Shown in pieces: positions 1-9,248 of a stretch of DNA of 64,000 nucleotides. The notes beneath the pieces are model-generated. The model saw only the letters and a program-made list of their open reading frames with translations. It did no database searches and had not been told where the DNA came from. The first letter of the stretch is position 1, and every line of letters starts with the position of its first letter. Made by a program: the position numbers and the translations under genes. The DNA lies in the NCBI GenBank assembly GCA_037388505.1, contig JARRKC010000033.1:1-64000 (forward strand), written 5' to 3'. The DNA is from JARRKC01 sp037388505. GTDB taxonomy: Bacteria; Acidobacteriota; UBA6911; RPQK01; JAPXNP01.

Positions 1-1
1 C

Positions 2-100
2 GCCGCCGGCCTTTACTCCCGGCGCAAGAACCCCGTGCCCCTCGGTGTCGGCAATCTCTTCGCTCTCCGGGAACAGCGCCGCAACTTCGTCCCCATCTGA
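2..100 (+). CDS. C-terminal fragment of an unidentified protein
   Basis: The window opens inside an open frame that ends at a TGA at 98-100. The 32 visible residues are basic and end in NFVPI. Too little remains to name a family, and the rest lies upstream of the window. No other frame gives a longer continuous reading here, but a 99-base open frame in GC-rich DNA is weak evidence, so the call is tentative. Confidence 0.35.
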   Translation, partial: AAGLYSRRKNPVPLGVGNLFALREQRRNFVPI

Positions 101-310
101 GGCACAGCTTGAATCCCGTCGACCTCCGAGGATTCCAGGACTCTTCATTAGGCCGCGGCGGGATCCGGTCGGGAAGCGCCAATGATTCGCAGGGTACGTC
201 AGGTTCGGGAGCAGCAATCCGCCAGAATAGAAAGGGAACGGAACCGGTGTGGTGACCGATACTCGAATCCGACCCAGCGAGGCGACAGTGCGATAGCTTG
301 GAAAGATGCC

Positions 311-1791
311 ATGAATCACAGCCAGTCGGCAGCTGACAGGCAACTCACACGAACAAGGGACGCTTCTTTCAAGACCTTTATACCGGCGCGAATGGACCGT
401 CTTCCCTGGAGCAGATTCCACTGGCTCGTCATAGTCTCTCTGGGAATAACCTGGGTTCTCGATGGCCTCGAGGTCACCATTAAGGGTGCGATCAGCGGGG
501 TTCTGCAGGAACCTGGGACACTGCATTTCACCAGCGCCGAAATTGGCATGATCGCTTCCTTCTATTTGACTGGAGCAGTTCTTGGTTCTCTATTCTTTGG
601 GCGCCTGACGGACAGCTACGGTCGCAAGAAGCTCTTCTTCGTGACGTTGACGGTTTATCTGGCTGGGGCACTTCTCACTGCTTTTTCCTGGAATCTCTGG
701 AGTTTCATTTGCTTCCGCTTCATCACCGGCAGTGGGATCGGCGGTGAGTATTCAGCCATCAATTCGGCGATCGACGAGCTCATACCGGCCCGCGTCCGCG
801 GATGGACCGACCTTGTCATCAATGGCAGCTATTGGATCGGAGCGGCGATCGGTTCCGGCGCGACGGTCATCCTGCTGGACCCGAACATCCTGCCGGTCGA
901 TCTCGGATGGAGGTGCGGATTCGGGATCGGCGCCCTTCTGGGCTCGTTCATCTTGCTCCTTCGCAAGCACGTGCCGGAAAGCCCACGTTGGCTTATAACT
1001 CATGGCTATCTCGAGGAAGGGGAAGCTATTGTCCAGCAGATTGAAGCATGGGTGCAACGAGAAACGGGAGAGAAGCTTGCGACTCCGGAGTGCGGACTGA
1101 CGATACATCCCCGAAGGAACTTCAGTTTCCGAACCGTTGCTCGAACGGTGTTCCGAAGTTACCCGACTCGTTCCATTCTGGGCCTCTCTCTGATGATCTC
1201 GCAGGCTTTTCTCTATAACGCTATTTTCTTTACCTATGCGCTCGTACTGACGCGCTTCTACAACGTCAACCCGGATGTGACAGGGCTCTTCTCCTGCCAT
1301 TTGCAGTAGGCAATTTCACGGGCCCGCTTATTCTTGGTCGCTTCTTCGACACGGTGGGCCGAAGACAAATGATAGCCGGCACATACAGCGCCTCTGCACT
1401 GCTGCTGCTCGGAACCGGATGGCTGTTCGTACATGGTATGCTGACCGCTTATTGGCAAACGGCACTCTGGACCATCATCTTCTTTTTCGCATCTGCAGCA
1501 GCCAGCTCAGCTTATCTTACGGTCAGTGAAATTTTCCCGCTGGAGACTCGGGCGCTCGCGATTGCTCTCTTCTACTCCGTTGGTACTGCAGCCGGCGGCA
1601 TCGCGGCGCCCTGGCTCTTTGGAGTGCTCATTGGTAGTGGATCCCGCCTCAATGTCTTCTACGGGTACCTCGTCGGATCGGTCCTGATGCTCACCGCGGC
1701 CGGGGTTGAAGTGTGGCTTGGAGTAAAAGCGGAACGAACTTCACTCGAGGCCATTGCGGCTCCGCTCTCAGCCGAAACAGAGAAGGATTGA
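311..1791 (+). pseudogene. MFS transporter (metabolite:H+ symporter type), frameshifted
   Basis: A 12-helix major facilitator protein read in two frames. The first part (start ATG 311, preceded by GGAAAG) has helices 1-7 and the A-like motif GRLTDSYGRKK, then PESPRWL in the central loop. It stops at 1307-1309. The next frame picks up at about 1291 with LLPFAVGNFTGPLILG and GRFFDTVGRR and continues to 1791 with the remaining helices. Losing one base near 1290 would explain both halves; the family normally reads straight through VGLxLLPFAxGN. Substrate is unknown; close relatives are annotated as sugar or organic-acid importers. It is either a recent pseudogene or a sequencing error, since the downstream half shows no other decay. 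Confidence 0.85.
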
Positions 1792-2150
1792 GCGGCTCGA
1801 GCGGCAAGCTACCGAAGAGCAAGAGGTGAGTGTCCCCTTTCGCCGTCCTCCCGCTCGTTCCCATCCGGCCCACTCCGCGCCCAAACTTCTGAATCCCATC
1901 CTTGTCGGCTGGGACTACCACAACCCGGCACGGGCGCGAATCGGCGCCGCTGCGTCGACGGTTGCGGTAAGCTGTTGTTCCCGAACGGTGAACTGGCCGA
2001 CTGCCTTGGGGCTATCCGGGTCTCGCTGAAAGAAAAGCAGTGTCCTCTACTCCCAGCCCCCTACTCCCAACGCTGAAAGAAGAGTGTCCCCTGCTCCCAA
2101 CACAGTCTGTTTCCACGGAAGGTCCGTGCTACTCTCAGCTTGTCTCATCG
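1792..2150 (+). other. intergenic, GTGTCC-type short repeats
   Basis: No convincing gene is seen. The stretch contains diverged direct copies of AGTGTCC(C/T)CT followed by CTCCCA (about 1832, 2039 and 2083), with a related copy at 3358 beyond dinB. They look like interspersed non-coding text rather than a regulatory site. Confidence 0.4.
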
Positions 2151-3224
2151 ATGAATCGCTGGATTCTGCACGTCGACATGGACGCCTTTTACGCGTCGAT
2201 CGAGCAACGCGACCACTCCGAGTTTCGGGGACGGCCAGTCGTCGTTGGCGCCGATCCCCGTCAGGGGTTCGGCCGGGGTGTCGTTGCGGCCTGTTCCTAC
2301 GAGGCGCGCAAGTTCGGCATCCATTCTGCCCTCCCCATCGGCCAGGCCTATCGAAAATGCCCGGATGCGATCTTCGTTCGGCCGGACATGGCCAAATACA
2401 AGGAGGTCAGCCGACACCTCCGGATGATCTTCGCCGAGATCACCGACCTCGTCGAACCCATCAGTATCGATGAGGCCTTCCTTGACGTCAGCGCACTCGT
2501 CCAGGGACCGGAGGCTGCCGTGAGGCTTGCTCGTGACCTCAAGCAGCGGATTCGCTCGGGAGAGGAGTTGACCGCTTCGATCGGGATCGGTCCGAGCAAG
2601 TTCGTCGCCAAGATCGCCTCCGACTTGCGCAAGCCCGACGGACTGCTCCTGATTCGTCCGCGGGAAGTGCTGCAGTTCCTCGATCCGCTGCCGGTCTCAC
2701 GCCTCTGGGGAGTCGGTCCGAAAACCGGGGAGCGGCTCAGCAAGATGGGTGTGACCACCATCCGGCAACTCAGACAGATCGATGCTGAGACGCTCCGGCA
2801 GCGTTTTGGCAAAATGGGAAACCATCTTTCACGCTTGGCCAACGGCATCGACGACCGACCGGTCGTTGTGGAGCGACAGGTCAAATCGATCAGTCAGGAA
2901 CACACCTTCTCCGTCGATACGGACGACCGCAAGCAAATGGATGCGGCGCTTGCCAAAATGAGCGACAAGGTTGCGTCACGCTTAAATGAAGCGGACCTGC
3001 TGGCTCGGACGGTTTGTCTCAAGCTGCGCTACGGCAACTTTCGGACGCTGACCCGCCAGGTGACCCTCAGACGACCCACGATGGACGGGAAAGAGATTCT
3101 GGGAATTGTCCGCAGACTCCTCGATCGCCAACTGCAGCCCGGCGCAAAGGTACGGTTGTTGGGTGTCCGTGCTGCCTTGCTCCGACCTCGAAGATCCGGC
3201 AGCCAGTTTTCGTTGTTGTTTTAG
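2151..3224 (+). CDS. dinB: DNA polymerase IV (Y-family translesion polymerase)
   Basis: Template-dependent, error-prone synthesis past damaged bases. The start is ATG 2151, where the family N-terminus begins (WILHVDMDAFYASIE); an open extension upstream runs through repeat-like DNA and is not believed. The metal ligands are Asp9 and Asp11 of HVDMD and the SIDEAFLD pair near residue 104. The helix-hairpin-helix region LWGVGPKTGERL and the little-finger domain follow. At 357 residues it is normal for DinB. The C-terminus ends in SGSQFSLLF; a QxSLF-type ending of this kind is the usual beta-clamp binding peptide. No LexA-like box was recognised upstream. Confidence 0.95.
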   Translation: MNRWILHVDMDAFYASIEQRDHSEFRGRPVVVGADPRQGFGRGVVAACSYEARKFGIHSALPIGQAYRKCPDAIFVRPDMAKYKEVSRHLRMIFAEITDLVEPISIDEAFLDVSALVQGPEAAVRLARDLKQRIRSGEELTASIGIGPSKFVAKIASDLRKPDGLLLIRPREVLQFLDPLPVSRLWGVGPKTGERLSKMGVTTIRQLRQIDAETLRQRFGKMGNHLSRLANGIDDRPVVVERQVKSISQEHTFSVDTDDRKQMDAALAKMSDKVASRLNEADLLARTVCLKLRYGNFRTLTRQVTLRRPTMDGKEILGIVRRLLDRQLQPGAKVRLLGVRAALLRPRRSGSQFSLLF

Positions 3225-3534
3225 CCTGCCCGGCAAATTGACCAGCATCGAGGGAGCTTGTCATGTCGGAATGTCACGCCGTTGATTGGGATAGAGGGAA
3301 ACTCCGTGCGGGTGCTCCGACAGCACAATCCGCGACGCCCCATTGGGCTGGAAGAAAATCAGTGTCCCCGACTCCGCAAGCTCCCGACTCCGCAAACTAT
3401 TCATTGGGGCAATCCGTCCCGGTGCACCGACAGCACAATCCCATGGCCATTCCTGCGTGATCGCGGTTCCTATGCACACGCCAGCACTGCCAATGCCACT
3501 GCTTCGTCACCTGGGACAGGCGAGGACGCTTTTC
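3225..3534 (+). other. intergenic with diverged direct duplications
   Basis: No gene is supported. The stretch holds two near-identical 21-bp copies beginning GGTGC(T/A)CCGACAGCAC, at 3311-3331 and 3421-3441, exactly 110 bp apart, plus two copies of GACTCCGCAA near 3368-3395. It lies between the convergent ends of dinB and the E2 gene. Confidence 0.5.
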
Positions 3535-4743
3535 CTACTCAAGAAGAAGCAGGGCCGGAGTCTCGAGGAGGCGAATGACATGATGAAGGAACTGGGCGGC
3601 CACGAGTCCATCGACGACTCGATGATCGAGGGAGAGTGAGAGATTCATGGTCTCCCGGATGACGATCTCACCTTCTCGGACGACCGGCCGCTTGGCAATC
3701 TTGTGGATACCCAGAATGGCGACTTCCGGATAGTTGATGACGGGTGTCGCCGCAATTCCCCCCAGAGGACCGAGACTCGTCACCGTGAACGTGCTGCCCT
3801 TGAGATTATCCAAACTCACACGACCGTTGCGCGCCGATTCGGTCAGCGTGAGGATTTCGTCAGCCAGCGACAGAAGCGGCTTGGCATCCACGTTGCGCAC
3901 AACCGGAACGATCAGCCCTTCCGGCGTCGCGGTGGCGATCCCGATGTTGTAGCACTTGAGCAGCTTGATTTCTCCCTTGCCCTCGTCCAACGTGGCGTTG
4001 AGCAGAGGAAACTGCTTGAGCCCGGAGACCACGGCCTTGAGGATGAACGGAAGATAGGTGAGCCGGCGCGAATCGTCCGTCTCCAAGTAACGATTCCGAA
4101 GCTCGACCAACTGCGTGGCGTCGACCTCCTCGATGTACGTGTAGTGAACCGCTGAACGATGAGACAGTGTCAACCGATCCCCAATCCTGCGACGGAGTCC
4201 CCTGTATGGAATCGTGTCGAACTCCCCGGTCGAGGCCGCGGCCTCCGTCTCTCTAGGGCGCTCCACGACGCCGCCTTCGGCATGACGGTCCAAATCTCCC
4301 TGGGTGATCCTCCCGCCAGGGCCCGTCCCGGTGACTTCCCTGAGATCAATGTTCCGAGAGCGGGCCAGGCGTCGCACAGCCGGCGTGGCAAGCACCTCGG
4401 AAGCCACTCCCTGCGGAGGTTCTTTCTGTGGTTTCTCGGGCTTCGGAGATGATGGGGCGGGCTCCTCCTGCCGGCCCTCCTCCGAAGTTGAAATCGGGAT
4501 CCGCCCTTCCGTCTCAATCACCACCAGTGTCGATCCCACGGCAACTGTTTCGCCCTCCCCTCCCCGTGTTTCCAGGACTTTCCCGCTAATCGGAGATGGG
4601 ATTTCGACGGTGGCCTTGTCCGTCATGACTTCAACCATCGGCTGGTCTTCCGATACATCTTCTCCGGCCGCGACCAACCATCTGACGATTTCCCCTTCGA
4701 CGACTCCTTCACCGATATCGGGCAATTTGAACTCATAGGTCAT
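3535..4743 (-). CDS. bkdB: 2-oxoacid dehydrogenase E2, dihydrolipoyl acyltransferase
   Basis: Core acyltransferase of a 2-oxoacid dehydrogenase complex; it passes the acyl group from E1 via lipoyl-lysine to CoA. An N-terminal lipoyl domain (1-80) carries the lipoylated lysine in MTDKATVEI (Lys43). A Pro/Glu/Ser linker is followed by a peripheral-subunit-binding domain (about 118-155, TPAVRRLARSRNIDL) and the catalytic domain with DHRVVDG near 373-379. It has 402 residues and a single lipoyl domain. It is the last gene of the minus-strand E1alpha-E1beta-E2 operon. No E3 (lipoamide dehydrogenase) is in the window. The branched-chain assignment rests mainly on the E1alpha signature; a pyruvate-type complex cannot be excluded. 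Confidence 0.92.
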   Translation of the reverse strand: MTYEFKLPDIGEGVVEGEIVRWLVAAGEDVSEDQPMVEVMTDKATVEIPSPISGKVLETRGGEGETVAVGSTLVVIETEGRIPISTSEEGRQEEPAPSSPKPEKPQKEPPQGVASEVLATPAVRRLARSRNIDLREVTGTGPGGRITQGDLDRHAEGGVVERPRETEAAASTGEFDTIPYRGLRRRIGDRLTLSHRSAVHYTYIEEVDATQLVELRNRYLETDDSRRLTYLPFILKAVVSGLKQFPLLNATLDEGKGEIKLLKCYNIGIATATPEGLIVPVVRNVDAKPLLSLADEILTLTESARNGRVSLDNLKGSTFTVTSLGPLGGIAATPVINYPEVAILGIHKIAKRPVVREGEIVIRETMNLSLSLDHRVVDGLVAAQFLHHVIRLLETPALLLLE

Positions 4744-4831
4744 ATATGAATCCTCGCTCTCTTCGTCCTAGCTCCCGAGACTCGAGACTCAGAAGGAGCC
4801 GACTTCGCCCCCTGCTTTCCCCCAGGAAGGA

Positions 4832-5809
4832 CTAGAAGTTCATTACGCCGGCCAGCGCCTCGCGAATCCGCTTCTCGTTGGGCAAATACTCACTCTCGAG
4901 TGTGTAGGGGAAGGGGGTATCGAAGCCCGTCACCCTTGCGATCGGAGCCTGCAGGTTCAAGAGTGCCTTTTCACAGATCGTGGCCGCCAGCTCGGCCCCG
5001 AAGCCGCAGGTGCGAGGCGCCTCGTGAACGATAACGACGCGACCCGTCTTCCTCACGGACTCCAGAATCGTGTCGATGTCAAACGGCATCAGCGTGCGCA
5101 GGTCGATGACTTCACAGGAGATCCCATCTTCACTCGCAGCCGTCTCGGCCGCTTCGAGCGCCGTATGCAGCATCGCGCCGTACGCCAAAACGCTCACGTC
5201 GGAACCGATCCTGGCGACCCTGGCTTTGCTCAACTCAATGACGTAGTCCCCCTCCTCGACCTCGCCTTTGGCTGCTCGATAGATCCTTTTCGGCTCCATG
5301 AAGATAACCGGATTCTCATCCCGAATAGAGGCGATCAAAAGGCCTTTGGCGTCATGGGGATTCGAAGGTACAACGACTTTGAGCCCAGCCGTGTGGATGA
5401 AGTAGGTTTCCGGACTCTGAGAGTGATAATGCCCGCCCCTTATTCCTCCTCCGTAGGGCATTCGGATGACCATGGGACATGTGAACTGCCCGCCCGATCG
5501 ATACCGGATCTTCGCCGCTTCATTGACGATCTGATCAAAAGCCGGATAGACGAAATCAGCAAACTGAATCTCGGGAACGGGGCGCAGCCCGTTCATCGCC
5601 ATGCCGATGGCGGTCCCAATGATGCCGGCTTCAGCCAACGGTGTGTCAAAGGACCGATCCGGGCCGAATTCATCCTGAAGTCCCTGAGTGGCCCGAAAGA
5701 CACCTCCGAAACGACCGACGTCCTCACCAAAGACAACCACACGGCTGTCCCGACGCATCTCCACGCGAAGGGCATCATTGACCGCTTGGATCATGTTCAT
5801 TGTGGGCAT
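4832..5809 (-). CDS. bkdAB: 2-oxoacid dehydrogenase E1 beta subunit
   Basis: Transketolase-like beta chain that completes the thiamine-diphosphate site with E1alpha. It has 325 residues with the expected blocks: MNMIQAVNDALR at the start, VFGEDVGRFGGVFRAT, DTPLAEAGIIGTAIGMA, QIQFADF-like EIQFADFVYPAFDQI, YGGGIRGGHYHSQSPE, and the C-terminal transketolase domain ending GFDTPFPYTLE. It sits between E1alpha (64-bp gap) and E2 (88-bp gap) in the same orientation, so all three are probably one transcript. The beta chain binds the TDP pyrimidine ring and helps dock to the E2 binding domain (family knowledge). Confidence 0.95.
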   Translation of the reverse strand: MPTMNMIQAVNDALRVEMRRDSRVVVFGEDVGRFGGVFRATQGLQDEFGPDRSFDTPLAEAGIIGTAIGMAMNGLRPVPEIQFADFVYPAFDQIVNEAAKIRYRSGGQFTCPMVIRMPYGGGIRGGHYHSQSPETYFIHTAGLKVVVPSNPHDAKGLLIASIRDENPVIFMEPKRIYRAAKGEVEEGDYVIELSKARVARIGSDVSVLAYGAMLHTALEAAETAASEDGISCEVIDLRTLMPFDIDTILESVRKTGRVVIVHEAPRTCGFGAELAATICEKALLNLQAPIARVTGFDTPFPYTLESEYLPNEKRIREALAGVMNF

Positions 5810-5873
5810 GGCAGATTCTTCTCTTCCCTAGCTCCAATCTCCAGCGTCCCGGCGCTGCAACAGAGGACAAGGC

Positions 5874-6962
5874 TCAGGAGGCGAATTCACTGGAAGGCTG
5901 GAGCAGCGAGTCCCGTTGCTCCTCGAGATGCCATGGGACAGTATCGAAGACGTCCTCAAAAAGAGATTCGATCTCCGGCGGAGCCAGTCTCTCAGCTTGC
6001 TTGAGGGCCGACTGGATCTCGTCCCTGATCGACTTCTCGAGCCGCTCGTCCTGGTCCTCATCCCATGCCTCCTGATCGATCAGAAACGCTCGAAAGCGAA
6101 GCAGCGGATCCCGCCTCTTCCATTCCTCGACTTCCTCATCACGACGGTAGGCTCGCGGGTCATCCGAGGTGGAATGAGCCCCCTGCCGGTAGGTGACAGC
6201 CTCAATGAGCGTCGCACCTCCACCGCTGCGAGCCCTTTCGACGGCCTCCTGAGCGACTGAATAAACCGCCAGGACATCATTTCCATCAACCCGGACGCCT
6301 TCGATCCCGTAGGCCTCCGACTTGACGGCGATGCTGGGGGAGGCAGTCTGTTGTTCCAGTGGAATCGAGATCGCGTACTGATTATTGCGGCAGACGAATA
6401 CCACGGGCGCTTTATAGACTCCGGCAAAATTACAGGCGACATGAAAATCGCCCTCGGAGGTTGCACCATCTCCGAAGAAGGTCAGCGCGACCTCGTCACG
6501 CCCTTGAATGCGTGCGCCCATGGCCAAGCCAACGGCATGGGGGATCTGGGTCCCCACAGGACTTGACACAACTGCCAGATGAAGACCGGGCGAGCCCCAG
6601 TGACAGGGCATCTGCCGCCCCTTCATGCGATCCTCAGAATTACCGTAGATCTGGCACAGAAAATCGAACAGGGGATACCCTCGAAGCAGCGCCGCACCGG
6701 CTTCACGATAGCAGGGGACGAGCCAATCCTGTTCCTCCAGAGCGAACGCACTGCCGATGATCGCAGCTTCTTCACCCAGAGAACCGACATAGAAGCCGAT
6801 CCGACCCTGGCGCTGAAGTCGCGTCATCCGCTCATCCAATCGGCGATTGAACAACATGGCTCGGTAGATCTTGTACCAGTCGTCTCGCCCCAACTCGGGC
6901 AATGTGGCGTCGTCACAGACCTTGCCCTGGTCGTCGATAATTCGGAGGATAGTATCGGACAT
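5874..6962 (-). CDS. bkdAA: 2-oxoacid (branched-chain type) dehydrogenase E1 alpha subunit
   Basis: Thiamine-diphosphate-dependent decarboxylase alpha chain, 362 residues. The TDP-binding motif runs from GDG (164-166) to NN (193-194). The phosphorylation-loop region HSTSDDPRAYR (263-273) matches branched-chain alpha-ketoacid dehydrogenases better than pyruvate dehydrogenases, as do QGRIGFY and GEEAAIIGSA. It would supply branched acyl-CoA for energy or for branched fatty acids. The ATG at 6962 has no Shine-Dalgarno sequence; a TATAAT lies 8 bases upstream, suggesting a leaderless mRNA. First gene of the operon. Confidence 0.93.
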   Translation of the reverse strand: MSDTILRIIDDQGKVCDDATLPELGRDDWYKIYRAMLFNRRLDERMTRLQRQGRIGFYVGSLGEEAAIIGSAFALEEQDWLVPCYREAGAALLRGYPLFDFLCQIYGNSEDRMKGRQMPCHWGSPGLHLAVVSSPVGTQIPHAVGLAMGARIQGRDEVALTFFGDGATSEGDFHVACNFAGVYKAPVVFVCRNNQYAISIPLEQQTASPSIAVKSEAYGIEGVRVDGNDVLAVYSVAQEAVERARSGGGATLIEAVTYRQGAHSTSDDPRAYRRDEEVEEWKRRDPLLRFRAFLIDQEAWDEDQDERLEKSIRDEIQSALKQAERLAPPEIESLFEDVFDTVPWHLEEQRDSLLQPSSEFAS

Positions 6963-6970
6963 TCGAGGGG

Positions 6971-7000
6971 ATTATAACCTTCGGTGAAAGGCTCCCTCAA
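6971..7000 (-). promoter_or_regulatory. promoter of the 2-oxoacid dehydrogenase operon (leaderless)
   Basis: On the minus strand TTGAGG (7000-6995), an 18-base spacer and TATAAT (6976-6971) precede ATG 6962 by 8 bases. Transcription would begin 1-3 bases before the start codon. Confidence 0.65.
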
Positions 7001-7150
7001 CCTGACCTCGCTGCAATTCCAATAACTTGCGGTTTAGGTCAAGCCAACTTGGATGGCTTCTTGTCACAGTGGAAAATAGGATATCCTCGTAGGAATTGAG
7101 ATCTCATAGCGAAGATCGATCTGCGCTGAAACCCGGGTAGGGAAGCCACG

Positions 7151-7420
7151 ATGAAGAAGTCGACTCGCATTGTTCTGCCGCTTATTTTCCTGGCATTCGT
7201 CGCCTATATCGTCTATACGACGACCACTCTCAGTCAGGTCAAGTGTCGTGTGTGCATGGAATTCGACGGGAATGTAGCTTGCCGAACGGCTTCAGGAGCG
7301 ACCCGCAAAGATGCCCTGGACGCCGCCAAACAGAATGCCTGCGCACAACTCACATCGGGGATGACCAACTCTCGGATATGCACAGCCCGGGAACCCGTCA
7401 ATGTCGACTGGGTCCAGTGA
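7151..7420 (+). CDS. small membrane-anchored cysteine-containing protein, unknown
   Basis: An 89-residue protein with an N-terminal membrane segment (residues 7-27, IVLPLIFLAFVAYIVYTTTT) and an exported tail. Four cysteines (about 34, 37, 47 and 63) plus one near the end (78) suggest disulfides or metal binding: KCRVCMEF, VACRTA, NACAQL, RICTA. The tail, with KDALDAAKQNAC, resembles small uncharacterised proteins seen in several Gram-negative phyla; no function is known to me. It stands alone between divergent and downstream genes, with GGGTAGGGAAG-type purines before the ATG as a possible ribosome site. Confidence 0.7.
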   Translation: MKKSTRIVLPLIFLAFVAYIVYTTTTLSQVKCRVCMEFDGNVACRTASGATRKDALDAAKQNACAQLTSGMTNSRICTAREPVNVDWVQ

Positions 7421-7519
7421 GGCCCAGAGACGCCCGGCAGGCGGCGTTCACCTCACAGCATCGGGCTGAGAGGGAGCGCAAGAAACAGCCGGGGTACTGA
7501 CGGCGGCTCGCCATTCTGA

Positions 7520-7525
7520 TAAGTT
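7520..7525 (+). promoter_or_regulatory. possible -10 element of a leaderless phosphatase gene
   Basis: TAAGTT lies 7 bases before ATG 7533 and there is no Shine-Dalgarno sequence. The match to TANNNT is weak; it is listed because the spacing repeats at other genes here. Confidence 0.3.
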
Positions 7526-7532
7526 TTCGCAC

Positions 7533-9248
7533 ATGACACGGCCTGGATTCGTCCGCTCGCCTGCTCTTGCTGCTCTTGCAGTCCTGACCATCTTCCTGAC
7601 CATTCCCGGTCTGGCCGTCGGCACACCGCCAGGCTCCGGTTCGAACTCCCCCAAGCTGGTCGTGGTGATCGTCGTCGACGGACTCAGTGAAGCCCAGACG
7701 ATCCGGTATGCGCCCCAGATGAAAGGCGGGTTGGGAACGCTGCTGCGCGAGGGGGCGTGGTTTACGAATGCTGAGTATGCCCATTCCACGACCCTGACAG
7801 CTGTGGGGCACGCCACGATCTTGACGGGGGCGCACCCCTACGTACATGGCGTCGTCGGAAACTACTGGAAGAACCGAGACACTGGCAAACCTGTTTACAG
7901 CGTGGAAGACGACCGCTACACCCCCCTGGAGGGGCCTTCCCTTCCCCATGCAGGCACTTCGCCCATGCGCCTCCAGGTCCCGACGATCGGCGATCAGTTG
8001 AGGCTCATGACCGATTTCAGTGCCAAGGTGGTGGGAATCTCCGGGAAGGATCGTGGAGCGATCCTCCTTGCCGGCCACCTCGGGACCGCCTATTTCTACA
8101 ACAAACATTCGGGCCATTTCAGTTCGACCACCTACTACATGAAAGAATTCCCACAATGGTGGACGGCCTACTACGCCGCGTCTCCCCAGGAGAGGTGGAG
8201 AGGACAGACGTGGAGTCTGCTGCTCCCTGCGGGTGCCTACGCCCCCATCGAACGTGGCACGGACGCATACCATGGTGATGTCGAAGGGCTCGGCGTCACT
8301 TTTCCCCATCAGCTTGCCGGTGCGGATGGCGCCCACCTCTCTAAGTACTACTCACAATTGCCGTATACGCCTTTTGCCGATGAATATACGCTCGACTTCG
8401 CACGCGCCGCGGTGCTTGGCGAGCACCTGGGAGAGAACCCTGCAGGCGTTCCCGATCTCCTGGCCATCTCGCTGTCCACCCACGACCACATGAACCACGA
8501 CTTCGGGACTCTCAGTCGGGAGGCTCATGATCAACTGCTTCGTCTCGATCAGAGTCTCGGGGCTTTCTTCAAGTTCCTCGACGAACAGGTTGGACTGGAC
8601 AAGACCTTGATCGCATTTACTGCGGATCACGGATTCGGATACATCCCAGAGTACCGTCTCAAACTGGGTCTCGAAGGCGGACGGATCGATTCCAAGGACA
8701 TGGATGCCAGGCTGAACGATTTTCTGGTCGGCCGCTTTGGTCAGGGAGCATTCGTTCGCGGTTTTACGAATCCGACGGTCTATTTGAACATGGGAGCAGT
8801 TGAGAAGACAGGGAACGATCCAGCCGCAGTCGAGTCGGCGGCGGCGGCGTTTCTCAGGGACTATCCGGGCATTGCGGATGTGTTCACACGGACCCAACTC
8901 CTGGGCGCAGGGCTTCCGAATACGCCGTTGGCCCGGTTGGCACTCCTCTCGTGGAATCCGTCGCGGAGCGGCGAGCTCTTCGTCATCCAGAAGAGTGGCT
9001 GGTTTCTGCTGAACGACAGCGATCTTCTCGCCACTCACGGATCCCCGTGGAACTATGACCGCAACGTTCCGCTGCTGCTCATGGGAGAGGGCGTACGTCG
9101 CGGAAAGAACCCTGCCGAAGTCCATATCGTCGATTTGGCGGCCACATTGGCCTGCCTGCTGGATCTGCCGGTTCCTTCAGGTTGCGCAGGAAAGGTACTC
9201 CCGGCCATCGAAGTTCACGAAACCGTGCCCAATCAAGGCATCAAGTGA
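7533..9248 (+). CDS. secreted alkaline phosphatase / phosphodiesterase, PafA-like
   Basis: Metal-dependent phosphomonoesterase or phosphodiesterase of the alkaline phosphatase superfamily, 571 residues. A Sec signal peptide covers roughly 1-30 (AALAVLTIFLTIPGLAVG). Metal ligand Asp49 is in VVIVVDGLSE; the nucleophile is most likely Thr89 of LTAVGHATILTG, as in PafA and nucleotide pyrophosphatases. Later metal-site blocks are STHDHMNHDFG and FTADHGFGYIPEY. The exported enzyme would release phosphate from organic esters. It overlaps the convergent SAM hydrolase gene by 16 bases at the 3' end. Mono- versus diesterase activity cannot be decided from sequence. Confidence 0.9.
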   Translation: MTRPGFVRSPALAALAVLTIFLTIPGLAVGTPPGSGSNSPKLVVVIVVDGLSEAQTIRYAPQMKGGLGTLLREGAWFTNAEYAHSTTLTAVGHATILTGAHPYVHGVVGNYWKNRDTGKPVYSVEDDRYTPLEGPSLPHAGTSPMRLQVPTIGDQLRLMTDFSAKVVGISGKDRGAILLAGHLGTAYFYNKHSGHFSSTTYYMKEFPQWWTAYYAASPQERWRGQTWSLLLPAGAYAPIERGTDAYHGDVEGLGVTFPHQLAGADGAHLSKYYSQLPYTPFADEYTLDFARAAVLGEHLGENPAGVPDLLAISLSTHDHMNHDFGTLSREAHDQLLRLDQSLGAFFKFLDEQVGLDKTLIAFTADHGFGYIPEYRLKLGLEGGRIDSKDMDARLNDFLVGRFGQGAFVRGFTNPTVYLNMGAVEKTGNDPAAVESAAAAFLRDYPGIADVFTRTQLLGAGLPNTPLARLALLSWNPSRSGELFVIQKSGWFLLNDSDLLATHGSPWNYDRNVPLLLMGEGVRRGKNPAEVHIVDLAATLACLLDLPVPSGCAGKVLPAIEVHETVPNQGIK

